From contig WANW01000076.1 in the NCBI GenBank assembly GCA_015521615.1, forward strand, positions 1 to 44,697: a stretch of 44,697 nt of DNA, given 5' to 3'. Below are positions 28,183-38,774 of this stretch, piece after piece (position 1 is the first letter of the stretch; each line of letters begins with the position of its first letter). The notes under the pieces were generated by a model that searched no databases, was not told the origin of the DNA, and worked only from the letters and a program-made list of their open reading frames with translations. The translations under genes were made by a program, and so were the position numbers. The stretch is from Candidatus Hydrothermarchaeota archaeon (GTDB lineage: Archaea; Hydrothermarchaeota; Hydrothermarchaeia; Hydrothermarchaeales; BMS3B).

Positions 28183-29022
28183 CTACTCCTCGTGCCCCTC
28201 GCCCTCGTATTCACCATGCCAGCTGTGGAACCACACCTCGCCGGTGAAGCCGTTGACGCTCAGCATACCAGTTATGTTTCCGTTCTCGTCAAGGGTGTGC
28301 AGCGTGTAGTAGCCGTAGAACTCGTCCGCGTGGTCATCCGCCTTCCAGCCGGGGGCAAAGACATCGAGATAACGCTGGGCTATCTTTACCGCCTCTTCCT
28401 CGGTTATTTTATTCTCTGTTACGTAGCCGAAGCTGTGATGCCCGTACTTCAGGTTCCACATCATGTTGGGCCCGGGCTCGGGCGTAACCACACCAGTGCG
28501 CTTATCAACGAGAAGCTCAAAGGCAGCCTTGCCGGTGTCCTTCTCCTCAACTATGGCGTAGTAGTTGTACTGGAACTCCATTATCTCCCTGATTCCCAGG
28601 TTGGGGTCGCCGATGTAGCCGAGATAGCTGGTGAGTGCCTCCTCTGCCTGCTCCCGGGTTATCTCCTCGCCATTCGCAGGTACACCCCAGAAGCCGCCGC
28701 AGCCACTCATTACGCCGCTATAGCCGCCGGGCATGCCATAGCCGCCCATCATACCACCGTAGCCAGCACCGCCCATCATCCCTGCGCCCATACCATAGCC
28801 AGCGAAGCCTCCACCGAGGAAGCCGCCGAGAAATCTATCTATAAAGCCTCTCTTGCTTGTCTGCGTGTAGTCGTCTCCCCAAGCATAACCTGGGGCAACG
28901 CCATAGCCGCCCATCATTCCGCCGCCCATGCCGTAGCCACCCATCATGCCCATGGCGAAGGTGTAGCCGAGCAGCAGGGCGTAGCTTGCAAGCACAGCGA
29001 TTGCAACCTTCTTCTTTTCCAT
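28183..29022 (-). CDS. Met/Gly-rich membrane-anchored protein with C-terminal PepSY-like region
   Basis: N-terminal TM, GMMGGYGMGGGMMGGYG repeats, C-terminal repeated units ITREQAEEALTSYLG... / ITEEEAVKIAQRYLDVF; SD AGGTGATTTGAA before ATG. Confidence 0.78.
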   Translation of the reverse strand: MEKKKVAIAVLASYALLLGYTFAMGMMGGYGMGGGMMGGYGVAPGYAWGDDYTQTSKRGFIDRFLGGFLGGGFAGYGMGAGMMGGAGYGGMMGGYGMPGGYSGVMSGCGGFWGVPANGEEITREQAEEALTSYLGYIGDPNLGIREIMEFQYNYYAIVEEKDTGKAAFELLVDKRTGVVTPEPGPNMMWNLKYGHHSFGYVTENKITEEEAVKIAQRYLDVFAPGWKADDHADEFYGYYTLHTLDENGNITGMLSVNGFTGEVWFHSWHGEYEGEGHEE

Positions 29023-29440
29023 TTCAAATCACCTCGCCACTTTCTTGGCGGCGGCGGAGCTATAATTTGCCTACACGACCGACACTTCCTGACGATTCCA
29101 CAAAGTTTGAATTTGATATAGAATGTCCAGGACCGTCCATAAATGCAAAATATGAGTAAAAACAACATATTATGTAATATCAAAAACAAACACGACATAA
29201 CGTAATGTTTTGATAAAAATAATAAGATATCAATCAGGTATTTATCTGGCTGGAATACTGTCGCCGCTGTCCAGTTTATAATTTTTGATTATAAATTAAA
29301 ATATTAATTTTTATAGTTATGAGGGTTTTATTACATTAATTTATATAAAGTAAAAATGCCCCGTGGGTATAAAATTTTATTTTAGAAAGATTTTTATTGT
29401 AGCCTATATAAATGATAAGATTATCCCATAAAATGGTGAG

Positions 29441-31996
29441 GTGTACTTGGGTTTGAAGAAGTTGTCCTCAAAAGCAGAAAAGAGCGAGCTACTGGAGGAT
29501 GTTTTTAACGCCATGGATGAGGGGGTAATTGTTGTCGACCTCGACAAAAATATTATTGAGGCTAACCCCGCTGCCCTGAAACTTTTCGGACGGAAGAGGG
29601 AGGAACTTATAGGCAGGAAGTGTTATGTGGTTGCCCATGGGGAGGAGAAGCCGTGTAAAGAGGTGGTTTGCACTCTGGAAGAGGTATTGAAGCGTGGGAA
29701 AATAAGCGGACTGGTACATGAGCACATAAAGGGTAGTGGGGAGAGGTGGATTGCAGAGATATCTGCCACGCCTCTGAGGGATAAAAATGGCAGAATTATT
29801 GGCATGGTGGAGATAAACAGAGATGTAACCAGGCAGAAACGTGCAGAGAAGGAGATTGAACACTTAAACAGTGTTTTAAAGGCTATAAATGAGATAAGCA
29901 GTGTTATAACCCGTGAGAAGGATGTATACTCTCTTCTGCAGAAGATATGTGATATTCTACACAGGGTCAGAGGATATAAGATGGTGTGGGCAGGTCTCCT
30001 CAGGGAGGAAACCAAGGAAGTTGTTCCCGTGGCCAAGGCAGGAATTGAGGAAGGTTATCTTGAGAATGTGCGCATAACCTATAACGATTCGGAAACAGGC
30101 AGAGGGCCCACAGGTATGGCGATAAAAACGCGCAAGCCTCAGGTCATGAAGGACATCCCCCATGATGAGCGCTTCAAGCCCTGGCGGGAGGAGGCGCTGA
30201 AAAGGGGGTATGTTTCATCCGCGGCGGTGCCTCTGGTTTATGGTGATCGGGTGTACGGCGCCCTCAATGTTTATTCAGATTCAAGTGACATTTTCACAGA
30301 TGAGGAGATAAAACTGCTCATGCGGGTGGGGGAGGACATTGCATTCGCATTAAAGGCTATTGAAGATGAGGAGAAGAAAAAGAAGGCAGAACTCGCCGCC
30401 AGGAAACGTGGAGAGCAGCATGCAGTTATTGCGAGGATTGGGGAGCTCTTCATGAGGGGGGCGGAGATTGAGGCACTTATGCAGGAGGCTGTGGAGCTGG
30501 TCGCCAGGGTAATGAATGTTGAGTTCTGCAAAATTCTGTGGCTCGAAGATGATAAACTGCGTCTTATCGCAGGTGTGGGCTGGCGCCCTGGTCTTGTGGG
30601 GAGGGCCACTGTTGACACAGAGACCGCATCTCAGGCGGGGTATACCCTTAAAGTAAGGAAGCCGGTTATTGTGGAGGACCTCCGTCAGGAGAAGCGATTC
30701 TCACCACCACCTCTGCTTAAGGAACATGGCGTAGTTTCGGGCATAAGTGTGCCCATGATTTATAAGGACAAGGTCTACGGGGTAATGGGAGTACACTCGC
30801 GGCAGAAGAGGATTTTTACCTCTGCTGATATCGACTTCTTGCAGTCAGTGGCAAATATTATAACTGTGGCATTTGAGCGAAAACGGGCGGAGAAGATACT
30901 TGAGGAGTCTCAGAAAAAGCTGCGTGAACTTTTGAGGGAGATGGACAGTATCCTCCACACGGTGCCGGCGGCGGTGCTCACCACTGACGGCGAGGGTAAC
31001 ATAACCTTCTTCAACCGCCGGGCCATGGCATATCTTGAGAGAGACGAGGATGAGATTTTTGGAACAAATATATGGGAACATTTTAAGGAGCCTCAGGTGG
31101 AGGAAAAGGTGCGTGAGCTGCTCAGCGGAAGTGCTGTGGAGGAGCCGATAACACTGGAGGCCACACTGCTCTCCGGCAGGATGGTTCAGCTTTCTATCTC
31201 TGCCATGCGTGATGAGGATGGCGGGATAGAGGGCGCAGTTGTTTCCTTTGTGGATATAACCCAGCAAAAGGAGGCGCAGCAAAAGCTGGAGCGGGCCTAT
31301 GAGGAGCTTAAGGAGATAGATGAGCTGAAGAGCAACATAATAGCCAACGTCTCACATGAGCTTCGAACCCCAATAACAATAGCCAAGGGCTTCATAGAGC
31401 TTGCAATGGTAGAGGATGATGAAGAGGACCGCATCAATGAGCTCAAAGCTGCTATTGGGGCGCTTCACAGACTTAACGATATTGTTGAGGACCTTATAGA
31501 AATTGCAACTGTTCAGCGGGGAGACCTCACACTGCACAAAAAGCGTGTGAACCTCGCTGAGATAATTACAGGTGCCGTTAAAGAAAAGGAGAAGCTGGCA
31601 AAGGAGAAAGGCATAAAGATGAAGGTGGAGCTCGGGTATGAGGGCGAAATGATGGCCGACCCCTTTAAGCTGAAGCGAGCTATTTTGAATCTCCTGGACA
31701 ATGCTATAAAATTTAATCGCATGGGTGGAGAGGTGAGGATAAGGGTATCGGAGGAGCAGGGGTGGATTAAAATAGCTATCACTGATACCGGAATAGGTAT
31801 TCCTGAAGACAGGCTGGAGGACATCTTTAAACCCCTGACACAGCTCGACTCAAGTCCTACCCGGAGATATGGAGGCACAGGCACTGGGTTAGCGGTTGCA
31901 AAGCGCATAGTAGAGGCGCATGGAGGTAAAATCTGGGTGGAGTCTGAGGTGGGGAAGGGTTCCACTTTTTATATAACCCTTCCTGCTAATATATAA
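29441..31996 (+). CDS. PAS-GAF-GAF-PAS sensor histidine kinase
   Basis: PAS ([26 protein letters not shown]), two GAF blocks ([47 protein letters not shown]), H-box [16 protein letters not shown], HATPase [55 protein letters not shown] start, alternative TTG just downstream. Confidence 0.94.
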   Translation: MYLGLKKLSSKAEKSELLEDVFNAMDEGVIVVDLDKNIIEANPAALKLFGRKREELIGRKCYVVAHGEEKPCKEVVCTLEEVLKRGKISGLVHEHIKGSGERWIAEISATPLRDKNGRIIGMVEINRDVTRQKRAEKEIEHLNSVLKAINEISSVITREKDVYSLLQKICDILHRVRGYKMVWAGLLREETKEVVPVAKAGIEEGYLENVRITYNDSETGRGPTGMAIKTRKPQVMKDIPHDERFKPWREEALKRGYVSSAAVPLVYGDRVYGALNVYSDSSDIFTDEEIKLLMRVGEDIAFALKAIEDEEKKKKAELAARKRGEQHAVIARIGELFMRGAEIEALMQEAVELVARVMNVEFCKILWLEDDKLRLIAGVGWRPGLVGRATVDTETASQAGYTLKVRKPVIVEDLRQEKRFSPPPLLKEHGVVSGISVPMIYKDKVYGVMGVHSRQKRIFTSADIDFLQSVANIITVAFERKRAEKILEESQKKLRELLREMDSILHTVPAAVLTTDGEGNITFFNRRAMAYLERDEDEIFGTNIWEHFKEPQVEEKVRELLSGSAVEEPITLEATLLSGRMVQLSISAMRDEDGGIEGAVVSFVDITQQKEAQQKLERAYEELKEIDELKSNIIANVSHELRTPITIAKGFIELAMVEDDEEDRINELKAAIGALHRLNDIVEDLIEIATVQRGDLTLHKKRVNLAEIITGAVKEKEKLAKEKGIKMKVELGYEGEMMADPFKLKRAILNLLDNAIKFNRMGGEVRIRVSEEQGWIKIAITDTGIGIPEDRLEDIFKPLTQLDSSPTRRYGGTGTGLAVAKRIVEAHGGKIWVESEVGKGSTFYITLPANI
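31326..31391 (+). repeat. 66-nt exact direct repeat, copy 1 (H-box of histidine kinase 29441-31996)
   Basis: TGAAGAGCAACATAATAGCCAACGTCTCACATGAGCTTCGAACCCCAATAACAATAGCCAAGGGCT identical to 32888-32953. Confidence 0.95.
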
Positions 31997-32130
31997 CGAA
32001 GTGCAGCCGTTGCTTTTGAAAAAATTTAAAATTTCCTGCTAAAAACTTAGAGATATTAAAAAGTCGTTCATTAAAAATGAAACAATTTAAAATAAAATCT
32101 ATTTTATAAAAATACTTAAATAACACATGG

Positions 32131-33621
32131 ATGATGACTTATGACATGCAGGCGTTCAGCAGTTCCAGAGAAATCAGAGACACAACCTATTCAAAATACA
32201 GAGTTCCGTCAAAAGAGTACGCGACTGGAATTTTTTTGATGAGCATTGGTGTGCTTCTGAACATCTTCTACTGGGGTTATGAGCTGGTTTTTATAAAAGT
32301 GGACTTCTATCAACATCTTCAGAGTAATCTTATGGCAAATGTGCTGATCATTCTCTCCATACCCGTGATGATATTTGTTGGTTATGAGTTTATTCAGGAA
32401 CGCAAACTCAGAGCGGAGGTGGAAGGAATCAACCTGTGCCTTGAGGAATCCTGGAATAAGCTGGAGGAGATTTTCAGGGAGCTGGAGAGCATTGTGCATA
32501 CAGTGCCTGCAGCGGTGCTCACCACTGACTGTGATGGCACTATAACCTTTACTAACCGTCGAGCCACGACAATGCTCGGGAAAAATGAGAAGGAGGTCCT
32601 GGGCACAAGCCTGTGGAGCCACTTCATGGAGGGTAGGGTGGAGAAGAGCGTGAAAAGGTTGCTAAAAGGTGACACAAGCGAAGAACCCATTACGCTTGAG
32701 GCAACACTCAATTCCGGCAGAGTGGTCGACCTTGCTCTTTCTGTCATGCGTGACGATAATGGCGAAATAAAGGGCACTGTTGCAGGTTTTGTAGACATAA
32801 CCCCTCTCAGAGAGGCACATCAAAAGCTGGAGCTTGCATACAGGGAACTGAAACGCACCTACAATGAGCTTAAGACTCTGGATGAATTGAAGAGCAACAT
32901 AATAGCCAACGTCTCACATGAGCTTCGAACCCCAATAACAATAGCCAAGGGCTCTATACAGCTGGCGCTGGAGGAAAGCGATCCGGAGCAGAGGAGTTCC
33001 CTTCTCAACATGGCACTCGCCGCACTCATGCGTCAGAACTTCATAATTGAGAACCTGCTAGAAGCAGCGAAGTTTGAAAAGGGTAGGGTAAAGCTCCAGC
33101 TTGAAGATGTGGACGTGGTTAAAATTATAAAGAAAGTGGTAGAGGAATTTGAACCCCTCCTTAGAGAGGAGAACCTGAAATTAAACATAAAGACAGAAGG
33201 TGGTCTTCCAAAGGCCAAGGCTGACGTGAGGAGTCTGGAACATGTGCTTCGCAATTTAATAAGTAACGCCATAAAGTTTAACAAGCAGGGCGGCAGCATT
33301 TTCATAGAAGTGATGCAAAAAAGAAATGATGTGATAGAGGTGTGTATAAGCGACACCGGGATAGGTATCCCCAAGGATAAACTGAGTAAAATCTTCGAAC
33401 GCCTATATCAGGTGGACAGCTCACCAACAAGGCGTTATGGAGGTACCGGAATGGGCCTGGCAATAGTTCGGGATATTGTTGAGGCACACGGCGGTAAAAT
33501 AACCGTGGAAAGTGAGCTTGGTAGAGGTTCAACTTTTTGCTTTACTTTACCTGTATGGAGGGAAAAGAATGGCCAGGATTCTGCTGGTGGACGACGAACC
33601 AGACATAAGATACATAACTAA
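32131..33621 (+). CDS. membrane-anchored PAS sensor histidine kinase
   Basis: Two N-terminal TMs, PAS, H-box [64 protein letters not shown]. Confidence 0.93.
   Translation: MMTYDMQAFSSSREIRDTTYSKYRVPSKEYATGIFLMSIGVLLNIFYWGYELVFIKVDFYQHLQSNLMANVLIILSIPVMIFVGYEFIQERKLRAEVEGINLCLEESWNKLEEIFRELESIVHTVPAAVLTTDCDGTITFTNRRATTMLGKNEKEVLGTSLWSHFMEGRVEKSVKRLLKGDTSEEPITLEATLNSGRVVDLALSVMRDDNGEIKGTVAGFVDITPLREAHQKLELAYRELKRTYNELKTLDELKSNIIANVSHELRTPITIAKGSIQLALEESDPEQRSSLLNMALAALMRQNFIIENLLEAAKFEKGRVKLQLEDVDVVKIIKKVVEEFEPLLREENLKLNIKTEGGLPKAKADVRSLEHVLRNLISNAIKFNKQGGSIFIEVMQKRNDVIEVCISDTGIGIPKDKLSKIFERLYQVDSSPTRRYGGTGMGLAIVRDIVEAHGGKITVESELGRGSTFCFTLPVWREKNGQDSAGGRRTRHKIHN
32888..32953 (+). repeat. 66-nt exact direct repeat, copy 2 (H-box of histidine kinase 32131-33621)
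   Basis: identical to 31326-31391. Confidence 0.95.
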
Positions 33622-33940
33622 AAGAATGCTTGAAAAAGAGGGGCATGAGATTATTGAAGCCTGCGATGGTGAGGAGTGCCTGCAGAAGCTGGAATCAGAG
33701 AAGCCTGATTTAATTCTGCTTGATGTGATGATGCCAGGGCTGAAGGGGTGGGAGGTTTGTAGAAAGATTAAAGCTGAGGAGAAAACACGGAGCATACCCG
33801 TGGTTATGTTCACTGTAAGGACCAGTGAGGAGGACCTAGAAGAGAGCAGAAAGTGTGGCGCGGAGGCACATATTAACAAACCCTTCGAGAGAGAGGAGCT
33901 TCTCAGGGTTGTGAACAGAGTTTTATCTGGCAGGCGGTGA
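33569..33940 (+). CDS. single-domain response regulator (receiver domain only)
   Basis: [63 protein letters not shown]; starts inside the end of the upstream kinase ORF. Confidence 0.93.
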   Translation: MARILLVDDEPDIRYITKRMLEKEGHEIIEACDGEECLQKLESEKPDLILLDVMMPGLKGWEVCRKIKAEEKTRSIPVVMFTVRTSEEDLEESRKCGAEAHINKPFEREELLRVVNRVLSGRR

Positions 33941-33954
33941 GTAGGAGGATGTAA

Positions 33955-35310
33955 ATGAAGGGGGGCGATGGCGGAGATACCGACTATAAGCAGGGGATTC
34001 TTCCATCCATTATACAAAAGCTTGCCAGAGTGAACCTGTGGCATTTTGTGTGGGTTTCTGTAATTCTATCAGAAATTTTTACAGCAATATTGAATATCAT
34101 AAATAGTATAATATTTTATGGGAAAATTTCTTATGATTTATTGCTTATAGGTGTGATTGATGCTTTTTTTGTTGCTTTAATTGTTTCTTCGATCGTAATT
34201 TTTTTGATTATTCATATCCGAGAAATCGAAAAGCGGGCTGGAGATAAGCTGAGGGAAAGTGAGGAACGCTACCGCCGTCTTGTGGAGCTCCTTCCAGTGG
34301 GTGTGGCTGTTCACAGGGAGGGGAAGATTGTATATGTAAATCCTGCCGGGGCAGAGCTCATAGGTGCGAGGACCCCTGAGGAGCTAACTGGAAAGTCCGT
34401 GTTTGAGGTTGTCCACCCCGATTATCATGAGGTTGTCAGAGAAAGGATACGCCGAATGCAGGCCGGGGAAACAGTTCCGCCGATTGAAGAGAAGTTCATC
34501 ACCCTTAGCGGAGATGTAATTGACGTGGAGGTTGCTGCGACACCAATTGTTTATGAGGGCAAGCCTGCTATGCTCAGCGTCGTCAAGGATATTACTGAGC
34601 GCAAGAGGGTGGAGAAAGAAACCAGGCGATACCTTGAGGAGCTCAAACGAGCAAATCGCCTTAAAGACCTATTTACAGATATACTGCGCCATGACCTGCT
34701 CAATCCGGTGGGTATTATAAGAAATGCCACAGAACTGCTGCTGGATGAATTTCCAGACAGGGAGGAGCTCAAAGTGATAATGAGAAATGCAAACAGGCTT
34801 ATAAATATGATTGAGAGTGCTGCAAAGCTGTCAAAGCTTGAGTCTGTACAGGAGCTGGAGAAGGAAACACTGGATTTGAAGGAAGTTGTAGAAAAAGCAA
34901 TTGAGGCTACTCTGCCCCTCTTTGAGGAAGCGGGTATGGTTGTGGAGAACAGGCTGACAGAACCCCTGCACATTAAAGCTAATCCGATTGTAGAGGAGGT
35001 TTTCCTTAATTTGCTGACCAATGCAGCCAAATATGCCGCTACAGGTGGAAGGGTTGTAATAGATGGGCAGATTGAGGACGGGAGCATTAAGATAATGGTT
35101 AAAGATTTTGGGCCCGGGATATCTGATGAAGAGAAAGAGAGAATATTTCAGCGATTTGAAAGAGTGGATAAAGGCGGGGTGGAGGGCACAGGTCTGGGCC
35201 TGGCAATAGTCAAGCGGATAGTCGAACTGCACAATGGAAAAGTTTGGGTTGAGGACAACCCGGGGGGAGGGAGCATTTTCTGGGTAGAGTTGCCCCGGGG
35301 AGAAGAGTAA
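33955..35310 (+). CDS. membrane-anchored PAS sensor histidine kinase (HDLLNP-type H-box)
   Basis: Two TMs, PAS (VGVAVHREGKIVYVNPAGAELIGA), DILRHDLLNPVGIIRNA, NLLTNAAKYA, KDFGPGISDEEKERIFQRFERVDKGGVEGTGLGLAIVKRIVELHNG. Confidence 0.92.
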   Translation: MKGGDGGDTDYKQGILPSIIQKLARVNLWHFVWVSVILSEIFTAILNIINSIIFYGKISYDLLLIGVIDAFFVALIVSSIVIFLIIHIREIEKRAGDKLRESEERYRRLVELLPVGVAVHREGKIVYVNPAGAELIGARTPEELTGKSVFEVVHPDYHEVVRERIRRMQAGETVPPIEEKFITLSGDVIDVEVAATPIVYEGKPAMLSVVKDITERKRVEKETRRYLEELKRANRLKDLFTDILRHDLLNPVGIIRNATELLLDEFPDREELKVIMRNANRLINMIESAAKLSKLESVQELEKETLDLKEVVEKAIEATLPLFEEAGMVVENRLTEPLHIKANPIVEEVFLNLLTNAAKYAATGGRVVIDGQIEDGSIKIMVKDFGPGISDEEKERIFQRFERVDKGGVEGTGLGLAIVKRIVELHNGKVWVEDNPGGGSIFWVELPRGEE

Positions 35311-35314
35311 GGGA

Positions 35315-36319
35315 TTAGCTAGGTACCTCGACGCTCATGTTTATGGCTATCTCGGCGATGTCGCTGGAGTAGCTGGCAATACGGTTGAGGCTGTCCATTA
35401 TCCCCTTAAGGAGCACTGCCTTGCCCGCCTTTATGTTGCTCTGGAAGAGGCGGTTGAGTATTTCTTCCTGCAGCTCTCTTATTTCTTTGAGATGTGAGAA
35501 TACCTCCTGGGCAGGATGCATGTCCAGGGCGAAGAACGCCCTTGAAGCCTTTTGATACGCCAGAGATGCAAGCCTTGCGAGTGCTGCGCAGTCTTCAAAC
35601 TGGTTCTCACCCTCGGCGAGGAGTTTGAGATAAATCTGGGCGATGTTCTCGCAGTGGTCAGCGATGCGCTCGTAGCTCTTTACCACCATGCGGTAGCCAA
35701 GAGCATCGCGGGGGTTCGCTATACCAAGCTTCTCTGCCAGCTGGTGGTAGCGTACCGCTCCCTTTAGTTGCCTTACAACCAGGAAATATAGGCGATCCAC
35801 TTCCTTCTCTCGCTCAATAATGTCCCGCGCAAGGGCTTCATCCTCTCCTTCCAGCACGCGTATCAGCTCTGCCAGCATTGAGCTGACTATCAGATCTATC
35901 CTGCGCATCGCCTTTAGTGTTGGAAGCTTGCGCTCATTGAGGAGTATCTCCAGGGTGAGTGCCTCGTCCGTATCTTCCACGATTTCCACACCCACAAGGA
36001 GGTCTGGTATTCTGCGCGCTACCTCACGGTACTTCAGGTGCTGTGCATCGTCGAGGAGAATTTTAATGGTGTCGTAGCCGATGAGATAGTAGGATATGAG
36101 AAGCCTTTCAAGCACCTCGCCACTCTCCACCCGGGAGATTTTAATTGTCACTTCCCTGCTCTCCTCCTCCCTCTCTCTTGCCTCTATCGTAAGAGCACCC
36201 TCTCTCTCTGTTACTACGACACTATCCCCCTCTTTAAGCCCGACCCGCTGAACCCACTTCTTGGGGAGGGACATTATATAGGTGCTTCCACCACTCATGT
36301 ATATCTTGCGCGTCTGCAT
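35315..36319 (-). CDS. AbrB/SpoVT DNA-binding domain fused to PhoU (phosphate uptake regulator)
   Basis: N-terminus MQTRKIYMSGGSTYIMSLPKKWVQRVGLKEGDSVVV; PhoU-like helical domain with VKSYERIADHCENIAQIYL. Confidence 0.9.
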   Translation of the reverse strand: MQTRKIYMSGGSTYIMSLPKKWVQRVGLKEGDSVVVTEREGALTIEAREREEESREVTIKISRVESGEVLERLLISYYLIGYDTIKILLDDAQHLKYREVARRIPDLLVGVEIVEDTDEALTLEILLNERKLPTLKAMRRIDLIVSSMLAELIRVLEGEDEALARDIIEREKEVDRLYFLVVRQLKGAVRYHQLAEKLGIANPRDALGYRMVVKSYERIADHCENIAQIYLKLLAEGENQFEDCAALARLASLAYQKASRAFFALDMHPAQEVFSHLKEIRELQEEILNRLFQSNIKAGKAVLLKGIMDSLNRIASYSSDIAEIAINMSVEVPS

Positions 36320-36397
36320 AACATTTCACCATATAGTTCCCTAATAACCTATATACACTATATATTTTAAATTTTTCCCGTGGCCATGCTCAAAACT

Positions 36398-36886
36398 TCA
36401 CTTCCAGCCCCTCACCACGGCGAAATGTTCGTAGTAATCAACCTCCACCCTTGCGAAACGTTCAAACTCCGCTATGACCTCCTCTATGCCAAGCTCGTGC
36501 TCACACCGAAAATCGCGGAAGGCGAGAAGGGCGAGCTTTCCCCTGGGCTCGGCGGTAATCACCAGCCTCCTCGCAACGCGGAACATCTCCCTGACCACGG
36601 CACGCCACTCTGGGATGTGCGCCAGCGCAGACCAGCTTGCGACGACGTCGAAGCTCCCGCTGCGGAAGGGGAGAAGGCGCGCATCCCCCACAACAACCTC
36701 GCCTATTCTAGCAACCCTCGCTGCGTCTATGTCCAGGCAGACCACTTTGCCGCGAATCTTCCTCGCCAGGTACCCCGAGCCGGTGGCAACATCGAGCACT
36801 CTGCCCGAGCAGAAGCTGGCCACTCTGTGGAGCACCCGCTCTCGGCTCTCAATCTCGCCCAGGAGAGCAAGAAAGCTCATGAGCAC
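36398..36886 (-). CDS. class I SAM-dependent methyltransferase
   Basis: VLDVATGSGYLARKIRGKVVCLDID, FRSGSFDVVASWSALAHIPEW. Confidence 0.85.
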   Translation of the reverse strand: MLMSFLALLGEIESRERVLHRVASFCSGRVLDVATGSGYLARKIRGKVVCLDIDAARVARIGEVVVGDARLLPFRSGSFDVVASWSALAHIPEWRAVVREMFRVARRLVITAEPRGKLALLAFRDFRCEHELGIEEVIAEFERFARVEVDYYEHFAVVRGWK

Positions 36887-36901
36887 AAGGCGCCGGCGCC
36901 C

Positions 36902-37180
36902 TTACTTGCAGAGCATCTCGTTGAGCTCCTTCTCCTGCACGTGCCCGGAGACGCGCACCTTAACCTTCGTGACCCCCTCCACCTTCTCCAGCTTTTCTTT
37001 GATCTGCATGCTCAGCTGCACACCAAGAGGGCAGAAGGGTGAGGAGGGCACAAAGGTTAGCGAGACCTCGCCGTCACTGACCTCTAAATCTTTGATGAGC
37101 CCCATGTCGTACACGCTTATGCCGGTGTGCGGGTCTATTATCTCCTTAAGCGCCTTTACCACAGCCTCTTTTTCCACCAT
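36902..37180 (-). CDS. MIP18/DUF59 family iron-sulfur assembly protein
   Basis: VVKALKEIIDPHTGISVYDMGLIKDLEV, FVPSSPFCPLGVQLSMQIKEKLEKVEGV. Confidence 0.88.
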   Translation of the reverse strand: MVEKEAVVKALKEIIDPHTGISVYDMGLIKDLEVSDGEVSLTFVPSSPFCPLGVQLSMQIKEKLEKVEGVTKVKVRVSGHVQEKELNEMLCK

Positions 37181-37218
37181 GCTTTCACCTGCCTAAGCCT
37201 TGAGCCCTAACCTCTGAA

Positions 37219-38634
37219 CTATTTTCTCCACTTCCAGCGCGTGCCCTGGGGTGTGTCCTCAACAACCACCCCATGCTTAAGAAGCTCCTCTCTCAGCCTG
37301 TCTGCGGTTGCATAATCGCGCCGCTTTCTGGCTTCCTCGCGCTCTCGTATCAGCTTCATAAGCTCCGGGGGCAGCTCCTCCCTGCGCTCGCGCACAACGC
37401 CAAAGATGCGGTTGAAGTCTGCAAAGAAGCGCTTCAGTGCCCGCAGGTCTGCGGCGCTCGCCTCCCCTGCGTCCATCGCCCTGTTTGCTTCTCGCATAAG
37501 CCTAAAAACCGCGGCGAGGGCGCGCGGGGTATCAAGGTCGTCGCAGAGCGCCTCCTCGAACTCGCGCCTGGCTTCCTCAACCCGCTTTGAAAGCCCGGTG
37601 GCTTCTTCTGATGCCGGCGAGTAGCTCTCCAGCCTGTCTGCAAAGTCGTTGAGCCTCTCCACCGCTCGAGTGGCGTCTTCCAGGGCTTTAAAGGTGAAGT
37701 TGAGCTTCCTGCGGTAGTGCGTCGCCAGCAGCAGGTAGCGTATTGCAAGCGGGTCGTAGCCCCTCGCGAGGAGGTCCCTGAGCGTATAGAAGTTGCCGTA
37801 GCGCTTGCTCATTTTGCGCCCTTCCACGAGCAGGTGCTCATTGTGCACCCAGTAGCGCACAAAGGTCTTGCCCGTCGCGGCCTCGCTCTGGGCAATCTCA
37901 TTCTCGTGGTGGGGGAAGATCAGGTCCACTCCCCCCGCGTGTATATCCAGGGTCTCGCCCAGGTAGCGCATGCTCATGGCGCTGCACTCAATGTGCCACC
38001 CCGGTCTGCCTTTACCAAGAGGCGTGTCCCAGTAGACATCGCCGTCCTCCTCGCTCCACGCCTTCCACAGCGCAAAGTCGCGCGCCTCCTCCTTCGCATA
38101 CTCATCCTGCCTCACGCGTGCGCCCGCCTTCAGCCCCTCCAGCTTCAGCTTGGAGAGCTTCCCGTATTCTTTAAACTTTGAGATGTCGAAGTACACGCTT
38201 CCGTCTTCGCCGCGGTAGGCGTATCCCTTCTCCATGAGCTTCTGAATCAGCGCCACCATCTCCGGGATGTGCTCCGTGGCGCGGGGGTAGTACTCAGCCC
38301 TCTCTATGTTCAGCTTCTCCAGGTCCTCGAAAAAGGCGCGCTCGTAGCGCCGCGTGTACTCGCGCAGGCTTACCCCTGCCTCGCGGCTCCGCTTTATGGT
38401 CTTGTCATCCACATCGGTGATGTTCATCACCTGAAGCACGCGGTAGCCCAGGTACTCTAAAAACCTGCGCAGCAGGTCCTCAAAAACATACGCGCGGAAG
38501 TTGCCTATGTGGGCATAGTCGTAAACCGTGGGTCCGCAGGTGTACATCCTCACCTCGCCCTCACGCAGGGGCACAAAGCGCTCTTTCCTGCGCGTCATGG
38601 TGTTGTAGAGCCTGAGAGGCGGGTTTTTGGGCAT
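37219..38634 (-). CDS. cysS: cysteinyl-tRNA synthetase
   Basis: YTCGPTVYDYAHIGNFRAYVFEDLLRRFLEYLGYRV, GWHIECSAMSMRYLGETLDIHAGGVDLIFPHHENEIAQSEAATG, KMSKRYGN; start at MPKNPPLRLYN. Confidence 0.96.
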   Translation of the reverse strand: MPKNPPLRLYNTMTRRKERFVPLREGEVRMYTCGPTVYDYAHIGNFRAYVFEDLLRRFLEYLGYRVLQVMNITDVDDKTIKRSREAGVSLREYTRRYERAFFEDLEKLNIERAEYYPRATEHIPEMVALIQKLMEKGYAYRGEDGSVYFDISKFKEYGKLSKLKLEGLKAGARVRQDEYAKEEARDFALWKAWSEEDGDVYWDTPLGKGRPGWHIECSAMSMRYLGETLDIHAGGVDLIFPHHENEIAQSEAATGKTFVRYWVHNEHLLVEGRKMSKRYGNFYTLRDLLARGYDPLAIRYLLLATHYRRKLNFTFKALEDATRAVERLNDFADRLESYSPASEEATGLSKRVEEARREFEEALCDDLDTPRALAAVFRLMREANRAMDAGEASAADLRALKRFFADFNRIFGVVRERREELPPELMKLIREREEARKRRDYATADRLREELLKHGVVVEDTPQGTRWKWRK

Positions 38635-38774
38635 AGCAATAGTGTGTTTAATAACAACTAAAAGATGAATCATTGAATTCAAATCCGCAATATAAACCCG
38701 CGTTGAGCTATTCACAAAAATTTTTGCAATGTTAGTATTCTAACCACGGGTTAAAATAACCTGAGGTGAGGATA

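Noticed and set aside
28690-28970. Repeated CCGCCCATCAT-like units considered as a CRISPR or DNA repeat array
   Set aside because: Irregular spacing, no unique spacers; explained by Gly/Met codon repeats in a coding sequence.
28048-29121. Long (357 aa) plus-strand ORF
   Set aside because: Antisense of the Met/Gly-rich gene; HHAAH-type repeats are the reverse reading of GMMGGYG codons. The minus-strand frame has a start with SD and a TM signal.
29023-29440. AT-rich gap considered as a replication origin or ncRNA locus
   Set aside because: No origin-recognition-box pattern, no cdc6/orc1 nearby and no clear structured element; simplest reading is a promoter region for the kinase cluster and the leftward operon.
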